Source: Amyelois transitella
Lineage: Eukaryota; Arthropoda; Insecta; Lepidoptera; Pyralidae
Assembly: GCF_032362555.1 (NCBI RefSeq)
Contig: NC_083520.1
Span: forward strand, 7,626,001-7,690,000
DNA: 64,000 nucleotides
Direction of reading: 5' to 3'
The notes under the pieces were generated by a model. It did not search any database. It was not told the origin of the DNA and worked only from the letters and a program-made list of their open reading frames with translations. The first letter of the stretch is position 1. Each line of letters begins with the position of its first letter. Below are positions 10,702-22,527 of this stretch, one piece after another. The translations under genes and the position numbers were made by a program.

Positions 10702-12927
10702 CTGGTATAAAGAAGTCGCACACAAGCCAACATCTCCACCATAGTCGTCTTCATCACCGCCGCTCTCACAGGGACACTCTATTCGGTTCCCATCTTCATC
10801 CTTGCATATCTCCTTCTCACCCAAAGTGCCATCCTATTGATTGATAGGTAGCAAACAGTTTGAGTTTAGTTTTGATAAAACATCGGCTTAGAATAACTGT
10901 TTTATTTCTACTATGCCGACTTTAGGCAACCAGAATTTAGGGAATTCTCCCCGACCACCATCAAAAATTACTCGCTGACCAGGGGGATCAGGGGAGGTTT
11001 AGGTTTAATTCTTGTCATAAGTCGCATTGTAAAAAATAGGTTCTTGAGAGATCATTATGTGATTAACGGCCTCTGTGGCGCAGCGGTAGTACGCTTGTCT
11101 GTGACACCGGAGGTTCCGGGGTCGAATCCCGGCCAGAGCATGATGAGAAAAGAACTTTTTCTGATTGGTCTGGGTCTTGGATGTTTATCTATATAAGTAT
11201 TTATTATAAATTATATGTAGTATTAGCCACGTAGCAAAATAGAGCAAAAGAGTAGCAAATGCTACGGGCCCCGCGACTCGGGGGGCCCCGCGGTCTAATA
11301 CCTGCCTGACCGTAAAAAAATATCAATTTATAATAAACGTACCTACCTTAAAAAAATACACGTATCTACCACGGGAAACGTTGGTATCAAAATCTATAAT
11401 TTAAAATTTTACCACGTTTCTACAATTGAGCGCTGGCTACACCAAAAGTTGTGTTGTACTGCTTGCACTGCGCTACACGCGAAGTTGGTAGCACTGCAAA
11501 ACTAACAGGGGAATCCCCTGATATTGTCATCGAACGAGCTAGTTGTAACAACCCGATCAAATAAAATAGGATTCTATCGACTATTAAACAATAAGAAAAT
11601 GCTATACATTTATATTTGGCACAACATAAAAAAACTTTTAAAAGGACTTTAGATGTGAGCCATTCTTGAAAAAACGCCTCACGTATGGTCAGTGCTTACG
11701 AAGATGATTTGGAGAATAGCCTAGGCAGCTTAGTGCAGTTAGCTGAACTGCTGAAAACAGTAGTGGCTATTGTTATTGATAGCAAGAAACCAGAGTCTCT
11801 GGAACTGCAATTTTATAAACTTTTTTTAAATAATTCCTTAGAATCGGGTTTCCCAAACGTAGAAATTGCCTTGCGCATTTACTTGTCTCTCCTCATGATC
11901 ACTAATTGCAGTGGCGAGCGTTCTTTTTCAACGTTAAAATGAGTTAAGAAACACGATGGGCCAAGAACGTCTTAATCACCTTACTTTGATGAATTGCTTA
12001 AAGAAGTCGATAGTGAAAGTGTTATCTCTAAATTTGCCCATATGAAATGCAGAAAAGTTTATTTGTAATAGTTTTGTTTTATTTAATACCCTTCAAATTG
12101 AGAAACTATAGCAAACCAAGGGCTTCTTGACAGAATTTGCTACAGGCCCCGCGCTGGCTTAATCCGGCACTGTGTCTCGTAACACAGTCAGAACTTATTT
12201 CGAGGCTAACTCAGTCAGTGTAATTTGTCCCGTATATATTATTTATATATTTATTATTATTAAATTATTAAACAAATCTGCTATATCGGCAAACCATACT
12301 TACTACTCAAAATATCTAAACATTTATAAACCAAAGCCCGCTACCTCACATTTTCCTGGTGTAAGTCTCAGCTCTCTGGAAAGGAGCCCGGGGTGCGCCT
12401 TTGCATGATTCTGGATTGGGTAAGACAGGCTTGTAAGTCGAAGCGACTATAACCGTCTGAACTCCGCAAGCTTTTCAGAGGAATCTATCACTTATTGAAT
12501 CATAGTCATAGTTGACATTCAGTTGTCTGAATGTGGAGGGTCCCTCAGCGTGAGGCAACACACTCTCACAAACATACTTACACTACACTAACTTATCTTT
12601 CTCAGAAAAGAAGTCCTCCTAGTACATCACGCTTTATTTATTCGGGCAACTTATCCGTTCTAGCAGAGACTACATATTCGTAACAAAAATATTATGTAGG
12701 TAAAACACCAAATACAATTAGTTGACATTCTAATCAGAAACAGGAGAAAAAATAAAGAATATCTAATGACCTAAACACTTTTTTTCACTTACAATGTTTA
12801 TGCAGGGAATAATTTCCCTGACGATGGCCGCTTCAACTGCGGGAACACCACATGCTGATTTATATAAGTTTACAAACTTTTTCACAATATCATTATCGGA
12901 ATTACATAAGTATTCAAAAACTGACAT
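10702..12927 (-). CDS. Unrecognised small protein, two exons seen (3' end not found)
   Basis: Exon 1, 12793-12927, starts MSVFEYLCNSDNDIVKKFVN and ends ...REIIPCINI at a GTAAGTG donor. Exon 2, 10702-10833, follows a TTGATAG acceptor, starts DGTLGEKEICKDEDGNRIEC, continues PCESGGDEDDYGGDVGLC and ends SLYQ at a GTAAGTAT donor. Both exons are phase 0 and wholly open, giving 89 residues. The protein has seven cysteines and an acidic Gly/Asp patch; no signal peptide or membrane segment is visible. Both frames are too short to stand out as long ORFs. If the second donor is not used the frame stops eight codons later. If it is used, the next exon was not identified; joining to the VDAC coding exon would happen to be in frame, which may be coincidence. 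No family was recognised. Confidence 0.5.
11068..12260 (+). mobile_element. tRNA-headed SINE split by a hAT transposon remnant
   Basis: 11068-11141 has a tRNA-like head with an A box (TGGCGCAGCGGTAGTA) and a B box (GGGTCGAATCCC), followed by a SINE body up to about 11221. The matching SINE tail (GTCTCGTAACACAG... GTGTAATTTGTCCCGTATAT) resumes at 12173-12260; a second copy of this tail is at 34625-34690. Between them, 11222-12172 ends with a reversed CAGTGCCGGATTAAG-type terminal repeat and contains the coding remnant at 11685-11939. The head is not a functional tRNA gene because its acceptor and anticodon stems do not pair properly. Confidence 0.6.
11685..11939 (+). pseudogene. hAT transposase C-terminal dimerisation fragment
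   Basis: The frame ends ...NVEIALRIYLSLLMITNCSG then ERSFSTLK, matching the hAT C-terminal dimerisation region, where a (A/S)ERSFSxLK motif is typical. A stop follows directly, and continuing homologous words (VKKHDGPRTS) are in a broken state. Only this end of the transposase is left; no catalytic domain is seen. Confidence 0.75.
12290..12600. repeat. Interspersed repeat fragment
   Basis: Contains GGAGCCCGGGGTGCGCCTTT and GTAAGTCGAAGCGACT...CCGTCTGAACTCCGCAA, words I associate with dispersed lepidopteran LINE 3' sequence. No open frame. Borders are not defined. Confidence 0.4.
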
Positions 12928-14012
12928 AATTAAGAATAAATCATTAAACTAAATATATTTTAACGAAAAATGGAGTCAAGAAAATACGTCTAGATTACCT
13001 ACCCATAATTTTTATTTGAAATCTATAAGGCGCCGATTTCGTACAAAAATCCAAGTGTTCTCTATTTACTGGGTACGTAGGTCCCATACGATTGTGGTAA
13101 AAGTACAATACCTCATTAAAATTTTCGCTATCGACTTTTCAGCGCGGCAGGAACCCATGGTGGAATTTAATTTGTGATGTCAGTCAATTTATTTAAAACA
13201 ATTGTGTGTCGTCAAGGGTTCAAATTAAAAATACCTAGATAATTTTCTACTTCACGGTGACCCACTGTCCGACACTGAATAAGCTGGCTCCACGCCAACA
13301 TCACCAGACAAAGCTCAAGAGCGCATTGACTTTTAACAAATGTTAACAATGCTTTAAACATCGGTTCAAAAGAATACGAAAATTAAAATACAAATTAATA
13401 ATGATTATATTGTACCTACTACCCCATTTTCTACTCGTGTGATCATCATGTGATTCTGTAATCATAGGATAATGAAGTTCATTTAGTAGGATGATGGTGA
13501 AAAACTGCATCGTAATTCATTCACGGCGTCATGGCATCATGCAAAAGTAGATGTAGATAAAAGACAGACAGTCTCGCACCTCGACGCTAGCTTTGAGTTC
13601 CACCACGTACTTAGATTTATAAAAAATCCATGGGCTTAAACCAGTACTACATGAACTTGCATATTTGTATCTGTATTTAAAAAAAATTGCGTATTTGTAT
13701 ATCACTGCATCATATGTCAACTATATGAGAACGTGAAAGTGTTTTGATATTTTGCCTGATCTGTTGCCAGAAAAATCTTCACTTTTCATTTGGTATTTAT
13801 ACGCCACGGGATTTTCATGAAACACCTAGAATATTTGCTTACATGTACATATCCCGCGGGTTCGATCGGTCTAATTCTCGAATGGTCTCGTCTTATTATA
13901 GCCGCTATGTAAACTCCGACGCCAGCATCTGTACGCGTCAATCTTCGTTTGGTAATCACAAGAAACATATCTCTTCGCGGTTTTTCTTAAGAATTTGTTA
14001 TTTCGTAAAGGA
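12928..14012. other. Intergenic region between divergent genes
   Basis: Separates the ATG of the unrecognised minus-strand gene (12927) from the SmydA ATG (14013). Frames here (13529-13720 minus, 13744-14109 plus) have low-complexity composition and no family likeness. It presumably holds both promoters; no specific element could be assigned. Confidence 0.4.
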
Positions 14013-17000
14013 ATGGAGGAATCCTCAGCGAGTCATTATGATATTCAGCAGGATGAGAAATATGGACGTTATTTGGTGGCGAACAAGGATTTGGAGAGCG
14101 GTGATTTAATTTTTACGGATACACCCTTTGCGGTGGGACCAAAACCTGGCAAGTATTTTTTTTATGTATTGTTTATGTACCTACCTACGCTAAAAATACA
14201 TAAACGGCGCGAAAAAGCCGTGACGCTGCGCCAGGGCAGGTGAAGTTTTTTTTACACGACTGCCAGGGGAGAGTTTTTTTTTTTAATTAGGTACTTTTGG
14301 CACTAACTAAAATTAACCCCTGATGGATTTTATTAAAAATTGCGATGTACCTATATCAAACAGATTTTAAGTAAGAAAACATGATCATTTATTGTTACAA
14401 TATGCATATGCACCAATACACAACATTTTGGTATAGGTGATATTTTGCTAAATTATATCCATAGGCAATAAAATTAATATTTAGCATACTCTTCATAAAA
14501 AAAATAATGAATAGGTAGCAATAACAGCGCATAAAAGCTCATGTAAAAGACTGGTCAAATCATAACTACTAAAGTTTGTGGTATATAACAACAGTTTTCA
14601 CAAAAGTTTTTTTTTTAATATTTATTACTATGGAATGTTTCGAACATAATAATTGCCATACCTTTTATCAAACAAATTACTTAAAAACTAAGTTTACTGC
14701 CACTATTTCGATTAGGTACTACTTACACTAGGTAAGTACTTATTTCGATTTCCGTGCACATACCACAGACAGTCCACCTCTCTGCCTCGGTTGCTACAAC
14801 CCGGTGGAAAACAGCCTATGTTCTCGGTGTGGGTGGCCGATATGCGGCGCGGAGTGCGAGGCTTCAGCCGCCCATGCGGGGGAGTGCGAGGTCTTCGCCA
14901 ATGCGAAGGTGCGCTTCCAACCGGTAGAAGACTGGACTGCAAGCACACCACAGCTTGACTGCATCACACCTCTAAGGTAAATATGTACTTAGCTTTCAGT
15001 GAAGAAGAGAAGCGTTCATCCTGTGACAGACGGACATGACAAAACTATAAGCTTCATTCTTGCTCATCGAATTAGGATACATAATTAGCTCTTCTATTAA
15101 CTTTTCAGAATGTTACTAGCCAAAGAAAAGGACCCTGATCGATGGCATCGCGACTTGGAACCGATGGAAACGCACACCGAAGCCAGAAAGGAGAAACCTG
15201 CCTGGGCAGCCGACCAAGTCAACATCGCAGACTTCTTGGTAGACCACTGCAAGCTGGGAAGCAAATATGACAAGGACCTCGTCCAGAGAGTTTGTGGAAT
15301 TTTGGAGGTGAGAATTTTGGAAATTTACTGATTCAATTAGATTCGATTTTTTTATGAATACTTATGAGCTTAATGTTTCTTCTTCAGGTAAATTCAGTAG
15401 AAATCCCATCGCGAGGCGGATTCAGCGTACGAGCCATCTACCCAAGACTTGCTATAGCTGCTCACAGTTGCGTGCCCAATATTGTCCATACTATCTTCCA
15501 AGAGGATATGTAAGTAAAAACGATGTAAATAAACCCCCATTTAATTATTTTATTTTGTGTTCCCTGAGTACACAATTGATGAACAACCTTGATTCTTATT
15601 TGTGCAAAACTACCATCAAATTGAAAATTTTGAAGATTTCTGAATATGTATAATGTTTTGATCGCAAAAATCTACATTCAGCTTTCTATCTTCACATCTG
15701 TCCACCAGGGTGAAAGTGCGAGCTACAGTTCCTATCAAGAGCGGATCAGCTCTCCTCCTGTGCTACACTCACGCGCTGTCTCCCACATTGGTTCGGAGGC
15801 AGTATCTCTTGGAATCAAAGTTCTTCAACTGCACTTGTGCGCGATGTGCCGACCCCACGGAATTAGGCACGCATCTGAGTACGCTCAAGTGTACTAAGTG
15901 CGACAATGGCGTTATATTGTCTACTGATCCATTAGGTATGGTATAATTCAACTTATATTTTTCGAGCTACATATAAGCCACCATTTTTATCATAAGTTGA
16001 AAGCATTTAGCTGCTTTCAACTTATGATAAAAACGGTGATTTGGATTCTGTGATTTTAATGCCCTATTTTCCAGCAATGTGTGATTATGTTTCGTCAATA
16101 TAAAATTAAAAATAGCAAAAGGTAGAATTAATATCCGAAAGTATGTACCACGGGTACACAGCGTTGGGGGTAACCGGGAACATGAAAAGATGCACGAGTG
16201 TTCCAAAAATGCAATTGAAACCGTATGTCTATCAAAAGCGTTACGAATGTTATACTTCTTCTTCTTCCGAGACTTCGTTCAACAACCAAACGTTTAAATA
16301 GGTACCTAACTCCGGAAATTTCTTTTCAGATAACGAAGCCCAATGGAAGTGTACGGATAAGAACTGCGAGTTTAAAACCTCTGGAGCGGCCGTCAGCAAG
16401 ATATTAGCGGTGGTTCAGGCAGAAATCGACCAACTCGATATGATGGAGCCGAGTCCGCAGGCCATCGAGCAAAGAGAGGCTACATTAAAGAAGGTACCTA
16501 CGTAGCTGGCCATAGTGGTACAAGGTGGTTGTACGTACAGTCACTATAAGTAAATTTTATAATACTAGAAATATTACCTACTATTTAATATCAGGATGTA
16601 GCTCATCCACTTTCGATAGTGTTGGCCTCCACCTTCTGTTCCTAATAATCAAATTTTCTCTATATCAAAATTCCGATGCTAAAAAGAAACTTTTCCAAAT
16701 CATATCACAACACTCCCTGTTAAAATAAAAAGGTGTACCACTTCAAAATAAAGAGAGGTCTATATAGCAACATTCCTTATTTCAGTACAAATCGGTGTTT
16801 CACCCTCGCCATTCCCTCCTTCTCAACATCAAGCATGCGCTGGCGCAGCTCTACGGCCGCGTGGAGGGGTACTCCATCGACGAGCTGCCCGACCTCATGC
16901 TGGAGCGGAAGGCGGAATTCTGCAAGCTCGTGCTGCAAACCTTGGACGTCATCACGCCGGGCGATAGTCGTATGAGAGGTAGGACTTATGAAACTATATG

Positions 17001-18103
17001 AAAAATTATGTTTTCTTGCTTATAAACTTATCTGAATTTTAATTCATCATTAATTCATCCAGCTGAATGTGGCGTCCGAGTCTTTTGGAGACTGTTGGAT
17101 CTGAGTACCCAGGCATACAAACCTTTCTAACTTCATCCCAATTTTTATCATAAATGCGAAAGTACGAGTATATTCATTTGTTTGTTGCCTCTTTACTTCA
17201 CACATTCAATATTTCATTTAAGAGACTGGAGAAGGAAAAAGCCTCCTTGTATCCCGGTAAAATAGCTTTTACTGGGATAAAAGGAGGCTTTTTCTATAAC
17301 TATAGCTTAACTACAGTTAGTTCCCATGGGATTTGTGAAAAATCTGTATTCTTTTGTAGGTTGCGCTAAATTCACGCGACTTTTTATGACAAAGATGCGG
17401 TTAAAAGCTAGTAGTGAAATAAAATGTATCACGAGTCTATTGAAAAATGTAAGGTTCTTGCTTTAGGCGCTATAGGTCCAATTTGGTGTTCCCGAAGGGA
17501 TGTGATTTTGAACCCTTAACTTTTTGAAAAATATCTGATGAATGAATGTTCTCCTTTTATTGTATATATATAAAAAAGGACAATGACTGACTTATCAACA
17601 CAGCCCAAACCGCATCTATCAAGAGATTTGACATGTAGTTAGGTAGGATCCTAATATGGTCTCGGGGTACACTGGAATTAAGGAAATCTTACGTATTACG
17701 CGTGCGGAGTAGTAATGGAAAACTCTTTCTGATTCCTTGAAAATAAATCTTCTTAAGTAATTTTGGTAAATCAGAATTATTGTTTGGTGTTTCTAAAAAT
17801 AGAAATTTCTCTATGTAAAAAAAACATATTTCAAAGTGTTGCAAATTAATTGATTTTTAACTCTTTTCAGGTATGATGTTATACGAACTCCATGCCCCAA
17901 TTATGTTCATGGCGCGAAATGAGTACAGTGCTGGATTGATCACTCCGGAGAAACTGAAGGAACGGCTGCAAGAACCTATACAGCACCTTGCTGATGCAGC
18001 CAGGATCTTGATGAGGGAAGACCCACAGAGTCCCGAGGGAATCACAGGGCAGATTGCTCAACAATCTATGGAACAACTTAAAGCTAGTCTTGAATGCCTT
18101 TAA
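14013..18103 (+). CDS. SmydA: SET and MYND domain protein, SmydA type
   Basis: Member of the arthropod SmydA group of SET/MYND proteins, which are predicted lysine methyltransferases; the substrate is unknown. Eight exons: 14013-14148, 14769-14976, 15109-15307, 15388-15509, 15709-15935, 16330-16493, 16786-16978 and 17871-18103; 1482 bases, 493 aa. The first intron is GC-AG (GCAAGT donor), which keeps the frame. Order: split SET start (YGRYLVANKDLESGDLIFTD), MYND zinc finger with paired cysteines (CLGCY...CSRCGWPICGAECE...HAGEC), SET core with the AAHSCVPNI signature, post-SET cysteines (FNCTCARCADP), then an alpha-helical C-terminal region. The start ATG at 14013 opens MEESSASHYD. The protein is close in length to other SmydA members. 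The number of the paralogue (for example SmydA-8) cannot be assigned here. Confidence 0.9.
15979..16038. repeat. Near-perfect hairpin, 27-bp arms
   Basis: Arms 15979-16005 and 16012-16038 are inverted copies with one mismatch and a 6-base loop. It lies in a SmydA intron and has no sequence similarity to the other hairpins in the window. Confidence 0.85.
17235..17294. repeat. Near-perfect hairpin, 28-bp arms
   Basis: Arms 17235-17262 and 17267-17294 are inverted copies with two mismatches and a 4-base loop, in the last SmydA intron. Confidence 0.85.
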
Positions 18104-18158
18104 ACCTGATATTGAGTGCTAGTAGTGTAGATGAAATTTTTAATCATGTTTTTGTGTC

Positions 18159-18273
18159 AATAAAGATATATCTACTCGTATTTAGAAAAGACAACTGACT
18201 GATCTCTTCGTTACTTATATATATATTATGTTGGAAATAAAATGTTACTTACAAATATTTCAATTGTTTTATT
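18159..18273. terminator. Tail-to-tail poly(A) signals of SmydA and ZCCHC9
   Basis: Plus-strand AATAAA at 18159-18164 (56 bases after the SmydA stop) and a second one at 18236-18241; minus-strand AATAAA at 18268-18273, which is 19 bases after the ZCCHC9 stop codon. The two stop codons are only 188 bases apart, so the 3' ends may overlap. Confidence 0.65.
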
Positions 18274-18291
18274 TGTCCATAATATACATTT

Positions 18292-21200
18292 TCAAAACTT
18301 AATCTTCTTTACCTTCTTGGCTGGTTCATTTGTAACATTAGTGGGTTGTTGAACTATACCTTCCACATCATCAGTGCTGTCTAATGTGGATAATTTTATA
18401 TTTTTCTCTTCCTTCTTATCAGTAACCTGAAAATTAAGAGATATGAAAAATCTTAGCCTATAACATTAATTCAATTGATTCTGACCAATTTTACTATAAT
18501 GAAACTAACAACACTTTGAAGTCTCAGAAAGAAGGCTAAACAACGCAGCTTTTCAGTAGATTACAAAAGAGTTTTGTACTGTGTTACATTGGCAATTTAG
18601 TATCATTATAATATTTTTGAAAGATTTATCTATGTTATCTGCAAATTTCCAACATCACTTGTCCAGACACCAAGTGGTTCCCAGCACCAATATAAAAAAG
18701 AAAAGGACCACTCCATCTCTTTCCCATGGATGTCATAAAAGGCAACTTAGGGATAGGCTTATAAAGGGTCAGCACCTAGTTATCTGTCACTATTTGAATC
18801 TCAATTCTATCATTAAGCCTAACAACTGACTGTGGCCTGTCAGTCTTTGTCTTTTTGACTTGTTCAGGAATTTTTCACAAATTAAATATTACATTATATA
18901 AATATCCAAACTCTAAACTTAATTAGTAATTATTAATTAGGTTAAATATAAAGATTTAACAATATTTTTTATTACACTTACTGTATGACAATCTTTCCTC
19001 AGATGAGTGACGTCTCCACACAGTTTGCAGCAGCCTCCGTTAGGATACAAGCCTTTGGGATTGTCTGGACACTGTCTGGCGATATGACCCTGAAAAGAAA
19101 AGAAGTGTTTTTATTTTCCCCAAAATTATCTTTTTTTATGGAGTATAGAGATGGAAAAACAGTAAGTGATCAAATGTGATGGGATAATTAAGTAACAATT
19201 ATAAAATTAAATATCTCAAAACCTACACTTATAACAAAAATGCTGTTTTGTAACTCTGAAAATCTCATTATCAATTTTAAATGCTTTCATCATTAGAAAA
19301 TTACATTACCCAGAGATAATAAGTATGGGCTACGATATGATTTGGAACAGCAAGTAAAACATAAAGATATTGTCACTTACAGGTTCTTTGCAAATAAAGC
19401 ATGTTGCAAAACGGAATTCTTTATCTCTCTGGACCTTGCACTCAAACTGCCTGTGCTCGGTTGACCCACATTTAAAACAAATCCCTTCACCCGCCTCCAC
19501 CCCAGGTATCTTTGATTTCAAGTCTGGACAATCTGACAAGTTATGACCTCCTTTCCTGCAGTTATAACAAACTTCTTTCCGAACCCTAGCCAAAGCCTTT
19601 TCGGCCCTTCTACGTTCCAGTTTCATTGTTCTCTGTATTTCACTCTTAGGAATTCCTTTCTGAATCATATTTTTCTTTAATTCATTTAAACGCTCAGCAT
19701 CCTTCTTCATGACTGGGAAACCATCGACTCTAAGAAGCTCTACTTCTTTACCATTTATTATAAGTTGAAAACTCTTATCATTTATGTCTTTCCTTCGCTG
19801 AGGTTTACCATTAATCAGTTTATTTTTCTTTTTCTTCAAAGACTGTGTAGTATTATTTATGTTTTGTTTATTTTGAACTGAATTTTCGTGTTTTTCATTC
19901 TGCTCGTTAGAAACATGAACCACTTCTGATGCCTGATCACCTTTATTCTTCTTGCTCTTGCATTGTTTTTCTTGACTTTCTACTGCACTAGTGCCTTGTT
20001 TATTGTTATCCTGCTTCAGTTCATGCATAGTGTTAATGTGTTCATTTTTATTTTTCTTCTTCTTTTTCTTGTTCTTGTTCTTGTTTGGAGAGGTGGTTTC
20101 ATCCTCAGTTTTATTTATCTCAGTAATTGTATTACCATTCTGTTCCTGAATACCATTGTCATTATTTTTGTGTTTATTTTTCTTTTTCTTCTTTTTGGGT
20201 GGAGTTTCCGTATGTTCATCATTTGTTGCATTAAGTGTTGGTGAAGACTCAGATTCCTTGTTTTCATTAGAATTAATATCTTTTCTCTTCTTTTTCTTCT
20301 CAGATTTGATTTGGCTGACTTTGGCTACTTCAGGAAAATCACACCATGTTGCTTTCCTTTTCTGTACCCTCTGTTCTTTCAAGAAGTTCTCATAATTTTG
20401 TATCCTTTGTTGTTCTGCCTTAAAATAAAAATAGTTTATTACTATAGTTGAATTAGAGATGGTAAGATGCTGCCAACCAGGCAAAGTGGTAGGAAAATTG
20501 TTGGATAGTGGACCCCAGGCCCTGGGGTCTTGTAGCAAAGGGTACAACTGGGAGCATGCAATGATGATAGAGTGACTGTAGTTGAATTAGTATGACAGAA
20601 GGCTCAACTCTTAAAACGGGCCACCGCCAGAGAGGTTAGGGAGGGGGTGGGGAGGGTGGGGGAGGGTTTGTATGACCCCCCCCAAGTATTTTTTTTTGCC
20701 GGAAGCCCCCCCTTTTTTTATACGAATTTTTGAAAATCTTAAAAATTGCACTAAACAACGCAATATTTTCGGTTTGTCATTGTAAACTGTGTTAATTTAG
20801 TATTAAATAATTAGTTTGTCCATTAAATATGTGCAACACATTAATTAATATATTTTAGCACTAAAAATATAGTCAAAAACTTTGCTTAAAAGTAAAAACA
20901 AAAAAGACACTAACTATGAACAGAACGCAATCCGCCGTTTTGGTTATGTGCTACTGTCATCTTATCTACTGACTTCGAAAGTAGCTGTCGGTAAACGGAC
21001 AGCAGGGGGTGCAGGGGGGCGCAGCCCCCCCGCACGGGGGGGTCGGGGGGCGGTAGCCCCCCGCAATGAAAAGAAACAAATTAGTCACAAATCAAACTCG
21101 GTTTGGTTAGGTTAGGTTAGGTTGGTGTAAACCACCAAAGCGGAGCGAGCGAAGCGAGCGGAGCGTTCAAACTGAGTAAAAAAGTATAATAGACAGTATG

Positions 21201-21905
21201 TATAGGTTAGGTTAAGTTTAACTCACCTTCACCCCTTTCATCCCTTCTGACTTTCGCCCCCCTTGCCCATCTGGCGGTTAATGACCTTTAGCACACTTTT
21301 TATATGAAAAAAATTCGTAAAAAAAAAACTATAGGCTTCCGGCAAGGGGGGGTCACGGGAGGGGGGGTGTTAACCCCTCCCCCATCCCCCTGCCCCCTCC
21401 CCACCCCTCTCCGGCGGTGGCCCGTTTCAAGAGTTTAACCTGACAGAATGCCATTGCGGTCTTAATATTGGGATAGAATAGTTAATTTTAGGCTTATCGC
21501 TATCCCACCTGTAAAAAGTTGTAATTTGTAAATTGTAACCATGTGACAGGCTTGATTGTGTAAAAGGTTTATGCCTCCACTATTATAAATTTTAAATTAA
21601 TAGCTTGAGCCTATTGAAAATAATTAGTAATTTAAGTATGTTAAAAAATGGAAAAACAGAACATAACCTTAAATTTTTAAGTTTAGTTTTATAAAGTTCG
21701 CCAGTTCGGGGCCGGGTGGGGAAAGGTAAGTACATATTTATTCAACAGTAATATTTAATAGTAATACCTCTTTTCTATTCTTCGACTCCTCCTTTTCCCT
21801 TTTCGCCAGCAAAAGCTGTTCTTTCATCAACTCCCATGGTGTACTATCTTCTGGTGTCTTTTCGTTAGATGCTTTTGAGCCTTTGGCTCGAGCATATCTT
21901 GTCAT
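18292..21905 (-). CDS. ZCCHC9: Zinc-knuckle protein, ZCCHC9-like
   Basis: Probable nucleolar RNA-associated protein of the ZCCHC9 family. Four exons on the minus strand: 21768-21905, 19381-20418, 18982-19089 and 18292-18426; 1419 bases, 472 aa. It starts MTRYARAKGS. A long lysine-rich, low-complexity region with repeated KKKKK blocks follows, then a conserved stretch (ERRRAEKALARVRKE) and four CCHC knuckles: CYNCRKGGHNLSDC, CFKCGSTEHRQFEC, CFICKEPGHIARQC (spanning an intron) and CKLCGDVTHLRKDC. A basic C-terminal tail ends KKVKKIKF. Four knuckles in this spacing are typical of ZCCHC9. The long basic insert makes it longer than the vertebrate protein (about 270 aa). The first intron contains two insertions. 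Confidence 0.88.
20457..20578 (-). mobile_element. Short insertion flanked by a 12-base direct repeat
   Basis: TAGTTGAATTAG-type words at 20445-20456 and 20579-20590 flank a 122-base segment. The length of the duplication fits a retroposed fragment (SINE or LINE type). The segment contains the self-complementary CCCCAGGCCCTGGGG. No family name is offered. Confidence 0.45.
20601..21440. mobile_element. 840-bp G-rich terminal-inverted-repeat element (non-autonomous DNA transposon)
   Basis: Flanked by the perfect 8-base direct repeat TGACAGAA (20593-20600 and 21441-21448). The ends are inverted copies: left begins GGCTCAACTCTT, right (reversed) GGTTAAACTCTT, followed on both sides by AAACGGGCCACCGCC and then long G-rich tracts of about 100 bases. 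The centre has runs of G/C and a (TTAGG)3-like stretch at 21107-21125. There is no transposase frame. The 8-bp target duplication fits hAT or Mutator-like mobilisation. It sits in the first intron of the ZCCHC9-like gene. Confidence 0.8.
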
Positions 21906-22301
21906 AATTAGTTCGAAATTTTTATTTCCTTGATATTAAATCGGTTTGATTACTAAAATTCGTGACTACACGAGGAAAATTGCTCAAATTATTTTATAAA
22001 TTACAATTTACAATCTATCTGTCAATGTCTAGTCTAAAATTTGTGTACACCTGACTTGACTTATGACATTGGCATTTAACTATATTCAACTTTTGCTTCT
22101 GCCTTTCCCTGTTTCTATTTTCTCGACTGCTCAAAGAAAGTAAGTTCTTCAATTCATGATTATTATCATTGAATGTTATCTTGTATAAGAAAAAATGGGA
22201 AAACATCTGCCAAATAGATATTTTTCGACCAGGGGGAAATTTTGCGAAAGAGACATTTTGCGCATGAGCCTTAAAGTAGCACCTGATTCAGGACTCATTC
22301 A

Positions 22302-22390
22302 ATGGCTGAAACTAAATTGAAAGTTCCAGTGTCTAAATTTATATGGTTCAATCCGAAACATTCATATCTCATAAACAACAAAATTCTTGG
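22302..22390 (+). CDS. Candidate first exon of an unrecognised gene
   Basis: ATG at 22302 opens MAETKLKVPVSKFIWFNPKH, continues SYLINNKIL and meets a consensus GTAAGT donor at 22391. It stands head to head with the ZCCHC9 gene, whose ATG is about 400 bases away. No following exon could be identified, and a SINE-like copy follows at 22528. It may be the first exon of a gene continuing further right, or chance. Confidence 0.3.
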
Positions 22391-22527
22391 TAAGTTTTTG
22401 CATGCAAACCAATTTTCTTTTAACGTTTTTGGATTACCTATTAGTAGGTACCTACACAATTTTTCTCACTGGACGTTTCTTTCCTATCTACCTGAAAATA
22501 TAAGGTATTTGCTTTAAAAAGGCAGAC

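Noticed and set aside
11068-11141. A tRNA gene
   Set aside because: A and B boxes are present, but the acceptor and anticodon stems pair poorly and the sequence runs straight into a SINE body.
13744-14109. Plus-strand 121-aa protein
   Set aside because: It overlaps the SmydA first exon in another frame and has no recognisable domain or ATG context.
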